From: Scatomorpha gallistercoris
GTDB lineage: Bacteria > Bacillota > Clostridia > Oscillospirales > Oscillospiraceae
Length of the DNA: 23,681 bases
Direction of reading: 5' to 3'
NCBI GenBank assembly: GCA_018713005.1
Contig: DVFX01000049.1
Span: 1-23,681, forward strand
The notes under the pieces were generated by a model. It worked only from the letters and a program-made list of their open reading frames with translations. It was not told the DNA's origin and did not search any database. A program made the position numbers and the translations under genes. Positions 5,720-12,414 of the stretch are shown here, one piece after another (the first letter of the stretch is position 1; every line of letters begins with the position of its first letter).

Positions 5720-6505
5720 ATGAAGATACTTGTATTCGTCAAGCAGGTTCCGGACACGACGGACGTCAAGCTCGACCCCAAGACCGGCAACCTGAACCGC
5801 GAGGGCGTGGCAAGCATTATGAACCCTCTGGACGCCAACGGCGTGGAGGCCGCGCTCCAACTCAAAGAGAAGTACGGGGCCACGGTCGTCGTGGTGTCCA
5901 TGGGTCCACCGCAGGCCGGAGATGTGCTGAAGAAGGCCCTCGCCATGGGCTGCGATGAAGCGGTACTGCTCAGCGACCGCGCCTTCGGCGGCGCAGATAC
6001 GCTCGCCACCGGCTATGTGCTCAGCAAGGCAGCCGAGAAGATAGGCGGCTACGACCTGCTCATCTTCGGGCAGCACGCCTCGGACGGTGAAACGGCGCAG
6101 ACCGGCCCCGTCACGGCGGCGTTCCTCGGAGTACCGCAGATTACCCTGGCCTCCTCCCTGGATGTGCAGGACGGCTGGGCCGTATGCACGAGGGACACTG
6201 AGGACTGCACGGAGACTGTGCGCGCGAAGCTGCCTGCGCTTGTAACCGTGACGGGTGAGATTAACACGCCGCGTTATCCCAACGGCGCCGGAATAATGAA
6301 GGCGCTGAAGAAGCCGCGCGTGACATGGGACGGGACAGGCCTGGACGCCGACCCGGCCAGGTGCGGGATACCTGGTTCCCCGTCTGTCACCAAACGCCTT
6401 TTCGAGCCGGTGCATGAGAAGGTCGACACGGTGTTTTTCACCGGCGAGAGCGCAGAGATAGCCAAACAGTTTGCGGACATGCTGCATGAGCAGCATGTAA
6501 TCTGA
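5720..6505 (+). CDS. etfB: Electron transfer flavoprotein, beta subunit
   Basis: The 261-residue protein begins MKILVFVKQVPDTTDVKLD, the hallmark EtfB N-terminus. GGADTLATGYVL (90-101) and GQHASDGETAQTGP (117-130) form the nucleotide/FAD-binding loops. TVRAKLPALVTVTGEINTPRYP is the EtfB signature region that contacts the dehydrogenase partner. It forms a heterodimer with EtfA and couples to the acyl-CoA dehydrogenase upstream. In clostridial Bcd-EtfAB complexes the beta subunit binds a bifurcating FAD and uses NADH to reduce both enoyl-CoA and ferredoxin. Whether this pair bifurcates is an inference. A GGAGAG ribosome site lies in the 21-base gap after the dehydrogenase gene. Confidence 0.95.
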   Translation: MKILVFVKQVPDTTDVKLDPKTGNLNREGVASIMNPLDANGVEAALQLKEKYGATVVVVSMGPPQAGDVLKKALAMGCDEAVLLSDRAFGGADTLATGYVLSKAAEKIGGYDLLIFGQHASDGETAQTGPVTAAFLGVPQITLASSLDVQDGWAVCTRDTEDCTETVRAKLPALVTVTGEINTPRYPNGAGIMKALKKPRVTWDGTGLDADPARCGIPGSPSVTKRLFEPVHEKVDTVFFTGESAEIAKQFADMLHEQHVI

Positions 6506-6518
6506 GAGGAGGACATCC

Positions 6519-7520
6519 ATGACGAAAAACGAAGCAAACGGCATTTGGGTGTTCGCCGAACAGAGGCACGGAGCCCTCACAAAAACGCCGCTTGAGCTGA
6601 TTGGCAAGGCCGTTGAGCTCAAGCAGACAACGGGCGAGGACGTGACGGCAATTTTGGTCGGACACGGCGTGGCGCCGCTGGCCGGCATCCTGATTGCGAC
6701 AGGCGCCGACAGAGTTATCGTTGCAGACAACGAGAACCTTAAAGAGTACAGCGCCCGCCCTTATCAGAAGGTGGTCGCAGACCTGGCCGCCAAATATAAG
6801 CCCTCAATCTTTATCTTCCCGGCGACCGCCCAGGGCAGGGACCTGGCGCCGAGGGTGATGTGCTCGCTGGGGACCGGCCTCACGGCAGACGCCGTGGACC
6901 TCGGCTTCGACGAGGAAGGGGCGTTCGTGCAGACGACGCCCGCCTTCGGCGGCAGCCTGCTGGCCCACATAGCCATCCCGGAGCTCAGGCCGCAGATGGT
7001 GACCGTGCGTGCGCACGTCTTTGACGCGCCGGAGCCGGATTTAACCCGCAGCGGAGAGGTCATCCTGGAGCAGGTGGAGGTCGAAGCCGATCCCGATTAC
7101 GAGGTGCTCAGTACCAGTGAAAAGGTGAAAAACGGCGTGGCCATCCACGAGGCCGAGGTGCTTGTCGCCGCCGGACGCGGAGTGAAGGGGGAAGAGGACC
7201 TCGCCCAGCTGCGAGAGCTGGCAGGGCTCCTCGGCGGTGAGCTGGCATGCTCAAGGCCGATTGTGGACGAGGGATGGCTGGACCATTCGCTGCAAATCGG
7301 CCAGAGCGGCACTACGGTTAAACCTAAATTTATACTTAACGTCGGCATCTCCGGCTCGGTACAGTATACAGTTGGAATGCAGAAGGCCCAGACGGTTGCA
7401 ACTATAAACACCTATAAAGGGGCAGAGCTTTTCGACATCTCACAGTACGGCATAGTCGCGGATTACGCTGACATTATCCCGGCTGTCATCGAGGAGATAA
7501 AGGCAAGAAAATCCAAGTAA
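6519..7520 (+). CDS. etfA: Electron transfer flavoprotein, alpha subunit
   Basis: The protein has 333 residues. The N-terminal domain (IWVFAEQRHGALTKTPLELIGKA) packs with EtfB. The C-terminal FAD domain has the conserved blocks SRPIVDEGW (245-253), QIGQSGTTVKPK (259-270) and GISGSVQYTVGM (276-287), which hold the electron-shuttling FAD. The last block reads Q-Y where many family members have Q-H. The ATG has a GAGGAGG site seven bases upstream and follows the etfB stop by 13 bases. Together with EtfB it carries electrons to the acyl-CoA dehydrogenase. No extra N-terminal ferredoxin domain is present, unlike some clostridial EtfA proteins. Confidence 0.95.
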   Translation: MTKNEANGIWVFAEQRHGALTKTPLELIGKAVELKQTTGEDVTAILVGHGVAPLAGILIATGADRVIVADNENLKEYSARPYQKVVADLAAKYKPSIFIFPATAQGRDLAPRVMCSLGTGLTADAVDLGFDEEGAFVQTTPAFGGSLLAHIAIPELRPQMVTVRAHVFDAPEPDLTRSGEVILEQVEVEADPDYEVLSTSEKVKNGVAIHEAEVLVAAGRGVKGEEDLAQLRELAGLLGGELACSRPIVDEGWLDHSLQIGQSGTTVKPKFILNVGISGSVQYTVGMQKAQTVATINTYKGAELFDISQYGIVADYADIIPAVIEEIKARKSK

Positions 7521-7533
7521 AGGGGTGTAGCAA

Positions 7534-9084
7534 TTGTTCAAACTAGTAGATGCACAGGAAGCTGTGTCCATGATTAAGGACGGCGCTACCGTAGGCATAA
7601 CGGGCTTTATGGGCTCGGCTTGCCCGGAGTACATGCTCAAGGTCATGGAAGACAGCTTCACCTCCGGCGGGCATCCGTGCGGCCTGACGGTCACGCACTC
7701 TCCCGGCATCGGAGACGGCAAGGACAGGGGCATGAGCCATTTCGCGCACGTCGGCATGCTCAAGCGTGTCATTGCCAGCCATTATAACCTCGCTCCGGCG
7801 CTGCAGGCGAAGGTTGATTCCGGCGAGATTGAGGCCTACCTGCTTCCACAGGGCACTCTGTGCCAGCTCTACAGGGAAATAGGCGCAGGCCGTCCCGGCG
7901 TAATCACAAAGACAGGCCTGGGAACCTTCGTCGACCCGCGTCTCGAGGGCGGCAAGTGCAACGCGCTGGCCACGCAGGAGCTTGTTGAGGTCGTAGAGCT
8001 CGGAGGCGAGGAGTACCTGTGGTACAAATCCTTCCCCATCGACGTGGCCATCATCCGCGGCACTTCCATCGACGAGCACGGCAACGTCTCCGTGGAAAAG
8101 GAGACTACCATAATAGACCAGCTGGCTCTGGCCAACGCCGCCAGGCACAGCGGGGGCATAGTTATCGCCCAGGTTGAGAGGGTGGTCGCGTCCGGCTCCA
8201 CCAATCCCAGGGACGTAATAGTTCCGGGCATTATGGTTGACTACGCGGTGATATCCCCCTTGGAATACAACTACCAGAACTTCGGCGACCAGCCCTATGA
8301 CGCGGCCCTCGCGCATGAGTTCCGCATCCCCGTTGACAGCATGCCGACCCTGCCGATGTCCGACCGCAAGGTCATCGCCCGCCGCGCGGCCATGGAGCTG
8401 CCGAAGAACGCCGTAATCAACCTCGGCATCGGCATACCCGAGGGCGTCTCCGGCGTCGCGGTCGAGGAGGGCTTCTCCGACCAGCTTACGATGACGGTTG
8501 AGGCCGGGCAGATAGGCGGCGTCCCCGCGGCCGGAGCCGCTTTCGGCGGGGCCTACAACCCGGAATATGTGCCCGGCATGGTCAACCAGTTTGACTTTTA
8601 CGACGGCGGCGGATTGGACGTCTGCTTCCTCGGCGCTGCCGAAGTCGACCGGATGGGCAACTGCAACGTCAGCAAGTTCACCAGGACCGTCGGCCCCGGC
8701 GGGTTTATAAACATCGCCTCCAACACCCCCAAATGCGTTTTCTGCGGGACGCTCACCGCGGGCGGCCTAAAGACGGAAGTCAGGGACGGCAAGCTGGTGA
8801 TACTGCAAGAGGGCCGCAACAAAAAGTATGTGTCCCATGTAAAGCAGATAACCTTCAGCGGAGAGAACGCGGTGAAATCCGGCCAGGACGTCCTGTTCAT
8901 AACCGAGCGCGCCGTGTTCAAGCTCGACGGCGAGGGCATAATTCTCACCGAGATTGCCCCGGGCATAGACCTGCAAACACAGGTGCTGGACGTCATCGAC
9001 TTCCCTGTTCGCGTGTCTCCTGAGCTGAAGCTCATGGACGAGCGAATCTTCAGAGAGGGAAAAATGGGCCTCACGCTGGAGTGA
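7534..9084 (+). CDS. Acetate/propionate-type CoA-transferase (class I, fused alpha-beta)
   Basis: The 516-residue protein has both class I CoA-transferase halves in one chain, as in Clostridium propionicum Pct and E. coli YdiF. The N-terminal half carries ITGFMGSACPE and later GTFVDPRLEGGK, typical of Pct. The C-terminal half starts near residue 275 and carries NLGIGIPEGV and the catalytic glutamate E323 in TVEAGQIGG, close to E324 of Pct. The enzyme forms a glutamyl-CoA thioester and moves CoA between acetyl-CoA or another short acyl-CoA and a carboxylate. Pct-type enzymes are broad and accept hydroxy acids. Translation starts at TTG (7534), chosen because AGGGGTG lies at the right distance and family homology begins there. 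It sits 13 bases after etfA. Confidence 0.9.
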   Translation: MFKLVDAQEAVSMIKDGATVGITGFMGSACPEYMLKVMEDSFTSGGHPCGLTVTHSPGIGDGKDRGMSHFAHVGMLKRVIASHYNLAPALQAKVDSGEIEAYLLPQGTLCQLYREIGAGRPGVITKTGLGTFVDPRLEGGKCNALATQELVEVVELGGEEYLWYKSFPIDVAIIRGTSIDEHGNVSVEKETTIIDQLALANAARHSGGIVIAQVERVVASGSTNPRDVIVPGIMVDYAVISPLEYNYQNFGDQPYDAALAHEFRIPVDSMPTLPMSDRKVIARRAAMELPKNAVINLGIGIPEGVSGVAVEEGFSDQLTMTVEAGQIGGVPAAGAAFGGAYNPEYVPGMVNQFDFYDGGGLDVCFLGAAEVDRMGNCNVSKFTRTVGPGGFINIASNTPKCVFCGTLTAGGLKTEVRDGKLVILQEGRNKKYVSHVKQITFSGENAVKSGQDVLFITERAVFKLDGEGIILTEIAPGIDLQTQVLDVIDFPVRVSPELKLMDERIFREGKMGLTLE

Positions 9085-9137
9085 AATCCAGCTTCAGCAG
9101 CTAACAAAGCAATAATTTATTGTAAAGGAGAATTGTA

Positions 9138-9578
9138 ATGGAACAGAAAGTCTGCCGTTTCACCGGCCCCGAGCTCAAGGTTGGAATGACCGCCGAGCGC
9201 ACCAAAACTATCACCAAGCGCGATATCGAGCTCTTCGGCGAGGTCTCCACCGACACCAACCCGATGCACTTTGACGAGGAGTATGCCGCCACCACGCAGT
9301 TTGGCCGCTGCATCGCCCACGGCGTTATCTCCCTTAGCCTCTGCGGCGCCATCCTCGGCATGCAGCTGCCTGGTCTCGGCACCGTCCACATGGGGCAGGA
9401 GGTCACTTTTAAGAAGCCCGTTTACCCCGGCGATACCATCACTGCACACTGCGAAATCTCCGATATAGTCTACAAGGAGAAGAAGGACTTCTACATCGTC
9501 AAGGTCAAGCAGTACGTCACGAACCAGAACGGTGAAGTCGTCACTGAGGGCGTTGCCACTGTAATGCCGCCGAAATAA
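9138..9578 (+). CDS. MaoC-family (R)-specific enoyl-CoA hydratase (PhaJ-like)
   Basis: The protein has 146 residues, the size of single-hotdog PhaJ-type hydratases. The hydratase signature DTNPMHFDEEYAATTQFGRCIAHG lies at about residues 39-62. D39 and H44 have the same five-residue spacing as the catalytic Asp/His of Aeromonas PhaJ. The family adds water to trans-2-enoyl-CoA to give (R)-3-hydroxyacyl-CoA, or the reverse. An AAAGGAG site precedes the ATG. Its place after the CoA-transferase suggests it feeds or drains the enoyl-CoA handled by the dehydrogenase. Butyrate operons normally use a crotonase of (S) specificity, so its presence here is notable. A thioesterase role is less likely because the Asp/His hydratase motif is intact. 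Confidence 0.88.
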   Translation: MEQKVCRFTGPELKVGMTAERTKTITKRDIELFGEVSTDTNPMHFDEEYAATTQFGRCIAHGVISLSLCGAILGMQLPGLGTVHMGQEVTFKKPVYPGDTITAHCEISDIVYKEKKDFYIVKVKQYVTNQNGEVVTEGVATVMPPK

Positions 9579-9590
9579 TCGCTGACGGCT

Positions 9591-10514
9591 ATGACTGTAT
9601 TTCTGTCAACGCTAAACCAGATGGCGGTGCTGGCCATCTTCATGCTTGCGGGCTTTATATGCCAGAGGATTAAGATTCTGCCCGACAGCACCGCCACTGT
9701 GTTGTCCCGGCTTGAGACCTACCTCATTATGCCGGCGTACATACTCAACACTTTTATAGCCAACTGCACGCCCGAGGTGCTCAGCGACAGGCTACCGCTG
9801 CTCATGTGGGGCGCCATAGTCGCCGTGCTCAGCGTGGTAATCGCCTACCCGCTCGGCCGCGCCTTCTGCAAGGAACAACCGCTGAAGAACATCTACCGCT
9901 ACAGCGTGGCAATAGCCAACGCAGGCTTCATGGGCAACGCTGTCATGCTGGGCGTGTTCGGGGATGAAATGCTCTTCAACTACATGATTTTCATGATGCC
10001 TCTGTATGTGGTCATCTACAGCTGGGGCATGGTCATGCTGATGCCTTCGGGTGGGGAGCACAAGAATCCCCTGAAGAATCTCATCAACCCCGTGTGCATC
10101 TCGCTTGTACTCGGTATGCTTCTCGGGATACTGGCCCTGCCTCTTCCGGGCTTTGTCACAACGGTCCTGAGCAACACGGGCAGCTGCATGGCCCCGCTCG
10201 CGATGCTGCTCACCGGTTTCACCATAGGCACGTACAGTGTGAAGAAGCTGCTCTCGGACAAGAAAGTGTATATTGTCAGCGTTCTCCGCCTGTTGATAAT
10301 ACCCGCCTTCTTCGCCCTGGTGCTGGGACTGCTGAAGATGGACGCCGCTTACATGCCGCTGGCCATATGCGCCGTGGCAATGCCTATGGGCCTGAACACC
10401 GTCGTTATCCCTGCGGCTTACGGCGAGGACACATCTACGGGCGCAAGCATGGCGCTAATATCCAGCGTGCTGTCCATCGGTACGATACCGCTGGTGTTCG
10501 CCGTATTGGTATAA
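9591..10514 (+). CDS. AEC-family permease (auxin efflux carrier family)
   Basis: This 307-residue integral membrane protein has about ten hydrophobic segments in two halves joined by a polar loop (SGGEHKNPLKNLINP). Characteristic family features are FMLAGFICQRIKILPD at the start, the NAGFMGNAVMLGVFG motif near residue 105 and the later PMGLNTVVIPAAYGED. Bacterial members move small carboxylates such as malate, malonate and citrolyate-pathway acids. Here it is the last gene of the operon, 12 bases after the hydratase, and probably carries the acid substrate or product. No good ribosome site precedes the ATG, so coupling to the gene upstream is likely. Direction of transport is unknown. Confidence 0.85.
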   Translation: MTVFLSTLNQMAVLAIFMLAGFICQRIKILPDSTATVLSRLETYLIMPAYILNTFIANCTPEVLSDRLPLLMWGAIVAVLSVVIAYPLGRAFCKEQPLKNIYRYSVAIANAGFMGNAVMLGVFGDEMLFNYMIFMMPLYVVIYSWGMVMLMPSGGEHKNPLKNLINPVCISLVLGMLLGILALPLPGFVTTVLSNTGSCMAPLAMLLTGFTIGTYSVKKLLSDKKVYIVSVLRLLIIPAFFALVLGLLKMDAAYMPLAICAVAMPMGLNTVVIPAAYGEDTSTGASMALISSVLSIGTIPLVFAVLV

Positions 10515-10558
10515 AGCGTCATAACAGTTTAATAATCCGGCAGGCATTTGCCAAGCCA

Positions 10559-10602
10559 AAACCGAGGTGCGTCCTTAAACAGAAGCACCTCGGTTTATTT
10601 AC
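10559..10602 (+). terminator. Terminator of the acyl-CoA operon
   Basis: A perfect 12-base stem AAACCGAGGTGC (10559-10570) pairs with 10585-10596 and is followed by ATTTACGTTTTT. It lies 45 bases after the permease stop. Confidence 0.85.
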
Positions 10603-10721
10603 GTTTTTCCGAAGCCTGAATGCTCCGGTCCATCTTAATCAAAATTGCATCCCAGCAACGCGGCTGCAATTTGGGAAGGCGCGGCGGCATAACTATCGAA
10701 TTTGCCGCTTTTTCAAAATCA

Positions 10722-10761
10722 ATAAAAGTCATGGCAGGCGATGCGCCGCCTGCCATGACTT
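10722..10761 (-). terminator. Terminator of the XRE regulator gene
   Basis: A perfect 15-base stem (10726-10740 with 10747-10761) has a 6-base loop. On the minus strand it is followed by TTATTGATTTT. It lies about 27 bases after the regulator stop. Confidence 0.85.
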
Positions 10762-10788
10762 GGAACATTATAAAGCGCACGGACTTTT

Positions 10789-11505
10789 TCATACCTCGAA
10801 GTATCTGCTGTCAAGAGATTTATAAGCCACCACAGCTATCAAAACGCCTGCCGATACACCGCTGGCAAAGCCGAGCAAAGCGTCAACGAAAAATACTCCG
10901 CTGTACTTCAGCATCTCATACGTCAACTTTATACTCACTCCCGTAAAGCTGGTTGTGATGATAAAAACCGCCATAGAGCGCACGTATGCCCCGCTTCTGA
11001 ATCTGGCCGCTTCGTCCCTCGGCTCCACGCCCTCCACGGCGCCGAATGCCTGCATGAGAGATACAATCACCAACACCGCCGACACAATGTACACGGGCAG
11101 CGACAACAGCATTATAAGCAAAGCATTATGATAAGCCCATATCGGCAGCGCCGCGAGCACCGTCACAAATACACCCAACAGTGTCGCCGCCGACGCAATA
11201 ACCAGCCGTACGTTCAGCTTTGTCATGGCCCTATCCATCAGCCACTGTTTGCGCTTTTCGCCCAGCGGGGTAATTTCAGCCGCGCCGGCGTCGGCGCGGC
11301 GCTCGCCGCGCAGCAGCTCGTCGCAGGTGACTCCGAAAACTTCCGCCAGCACGGGGATGAGCGCCAAATCCGGCGTCCCCTCGCCGACCTCCCAGCGTGA
11401 AACCGTCTTATCCGACACATGCAGCAGCCCGGCGAGGTCCTTCTGCGTCATGCCCTTCGCCTTGCGCAGCGCGGCTATGAAGGAGCCTATACTTTTCTTG
11501 TCCAT
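10789..11505 (-). CDS. XRE-family regulator with C-terminal membrane domain
   Basis: The 238-residue protein begins at the ATG at 11505. Residues 4-62 are a Cro/CI-type helix-turn-helix (RKAKGMTQKDLAGLLHVSDK, then VSRWEVGEGTPDLALIPVLAEVFGV). A short polar linker (EKRKQW) follows, then four hydrophobic segments at about 99-122, 127-151, 176-197 and 204-228. It is therefore a DNA-binding protein held at the membrane, a layout common in Firmicutes. An upstream in-frame ATG at 11529 is rejected because it would lie on the promoter -10 and has no ribosome site; the chosen start follows GGGGGAGG. The gene is a single-gene unit with its own terminator. Its target and signal are unknown. Confidence 0.85.
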   Translation of the reverse strand: MDKKSIGSFIAALRKAKGMTQKDLAGLLHVSDKTVSRWEVGEGTPDLALIPVLAEVFGVTCDELLRGERRADAGAAEITPLGEKRKQWLMDRAMTKLNVRLVIASAATLLGVFVTVLAALPIWAYHNALLIMLLSLPVYIVSAVLVIVSLMQAFGAVEGVEPRDEAARFRSGAYVRSMAVFIITTSFTGVSIKLTYEMLKYSGVFFVDALLGFASGVSAGVLIAVVAYKSLDSRYFEV

Positions 11506-11527
11506 GGGCCTCCCCCTCTCTGCATAC

Positions 11528-11556
11528 ATTCTAGCGCTGCAAGAGCAAAATGTCCA
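11528..11556 (-). promoter_or_regulatory. Promoter of the XRE regulator gene
   Basis: The minus strand reads TGGACA (11551-11556), a 17-base spacer and TAGAAT (11528-11533). The transcript would begin only about 15 bases before the chosen start codon. Confidence 0.75.
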
Positions 11557-11592
11557 CCTGAAAGCCCGGGAATCGCTCTCGTAACATGAGAA

Positions 11593-12414
11593 TTAGAGGT
11601 CTTGAGCGACAAATTCCAGTGCTTCACCAAATTTTTCCTCAAACTGCGCCGCCGCGCGGCGGCTGACCCCCTTCCACGGCGCTAGCATGTCAAAGGCGTG
11701 CCAGCAGCCGGGATAGACGTCGCACTCGGCATGGACGCCTGAATTATTGAGTCGGTTTACATAATTCAAAGTCTCGCAGTAGAATGGCTCAATATCCCCT
11801 ACGAAGGTATAGCACGGCGGTAAGTTTACATAATTATTTTCCCTTGCAGGCGCTGCGTACTTTGGGACATTGTCCGTACCGTACAGCCCGCGCAGGTAGA
11901 GCTTCCAGGCGGCGTGGTTGCGGCTGGTGTTCCAAACGTGTGCATGGTTGTCGCGGCTGGAGGGCGTGTCGCGGTCGTCGAGCATCGGATAGATCGGGAA
12001 CTGATACTTTATGTCAACCTCTCCCCTGTCGCGCGCGAGCATGCACAGCGCGGCGCACAGTCCGCCTCCCGCGCTTTCGCCTCCGGCAATGAGAAGTTCC
12101 GGATTGAAGCCCAGCTCCCACGAGTGCTCTTTGAACCACAAAAGCGCGCTGTAGCAGTCCTCAATAGCTGCCGGATATGGCCTCTTCCACGAGAGGGTAT
12201 ATGCAGGGGCGCAGACAGTGACGCCGAATTTCTCAACCAGGGCCTTTGCTCTAGTTATGTATACCATTTCAGACATACCGGTTGCAAAACCGCCGCCGTG
12301 TATCCAAAGCACGCCCGCCGTCAAAGCCGACTCGCGGGCGTGCTTGGTCGGACGCAGGACAAGAAGTTTTATCCTGCGCCCGTTACTGTTAACATAATAC
12401 CTGTAGGCTTTCAT
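11593..12414 (-). CDS. Alpha/beta hydrolase, hormone-sensitive-lipase type esterase
   Basis: The 273-residue protein shows the HSL-family arrangement. The oxyanion-hole motif H-G-G-G-F lies at 39-43, the nucleophile S114 in GGESAGG, a likely acid D207 in FVGDIEPF, and the catalytic H239 in CWHAFD. Such enzymes hydrolyse short acyl esters, for example acetyl groups on sugars or small lipids. No signal peptide is visible, so it is cytosolic. Its ATG shares a base with the polC stop (TGATG), so it is translated by coupling at the tail of the housekeeping operon. Its link to replication or lipid synthesis is not obvious, and it may simply be a passenger. No clear terminator follows. Confidence 0.88.
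   Translation of the reverse strand: MKAYRYYVNSNGRRIKLLVLRPTKHARESALTAGVLWIHGGGFATGMSEMVYITRAKALVEKFGVTVCAPAYTLSWKRPYPAAIEDCYSALLWFKEHSWELGFNPELLIAGGESAGGGLCAALCMLARDRGEVDIKYQFPIYPMLDDRDTPSSRDNHAHVWNTSRNHAAWKLYLRGLYGTDNVPKYAAPARENNYVNLPPCYTFVGDIEPFYCETLNYVNRLNNSGVHAECDVYPGCWHAFDMLAPWKGVSRRAAAQFEEKFGEALEFVAQDL

Noticed and set aside
10595..10792. Minus-strand 65-codon frame between the two terminators
   Set aside because: It overlaps the terminator of the XRE gene and the operon terminator on the other strand; no ribosome site or family resemblance.
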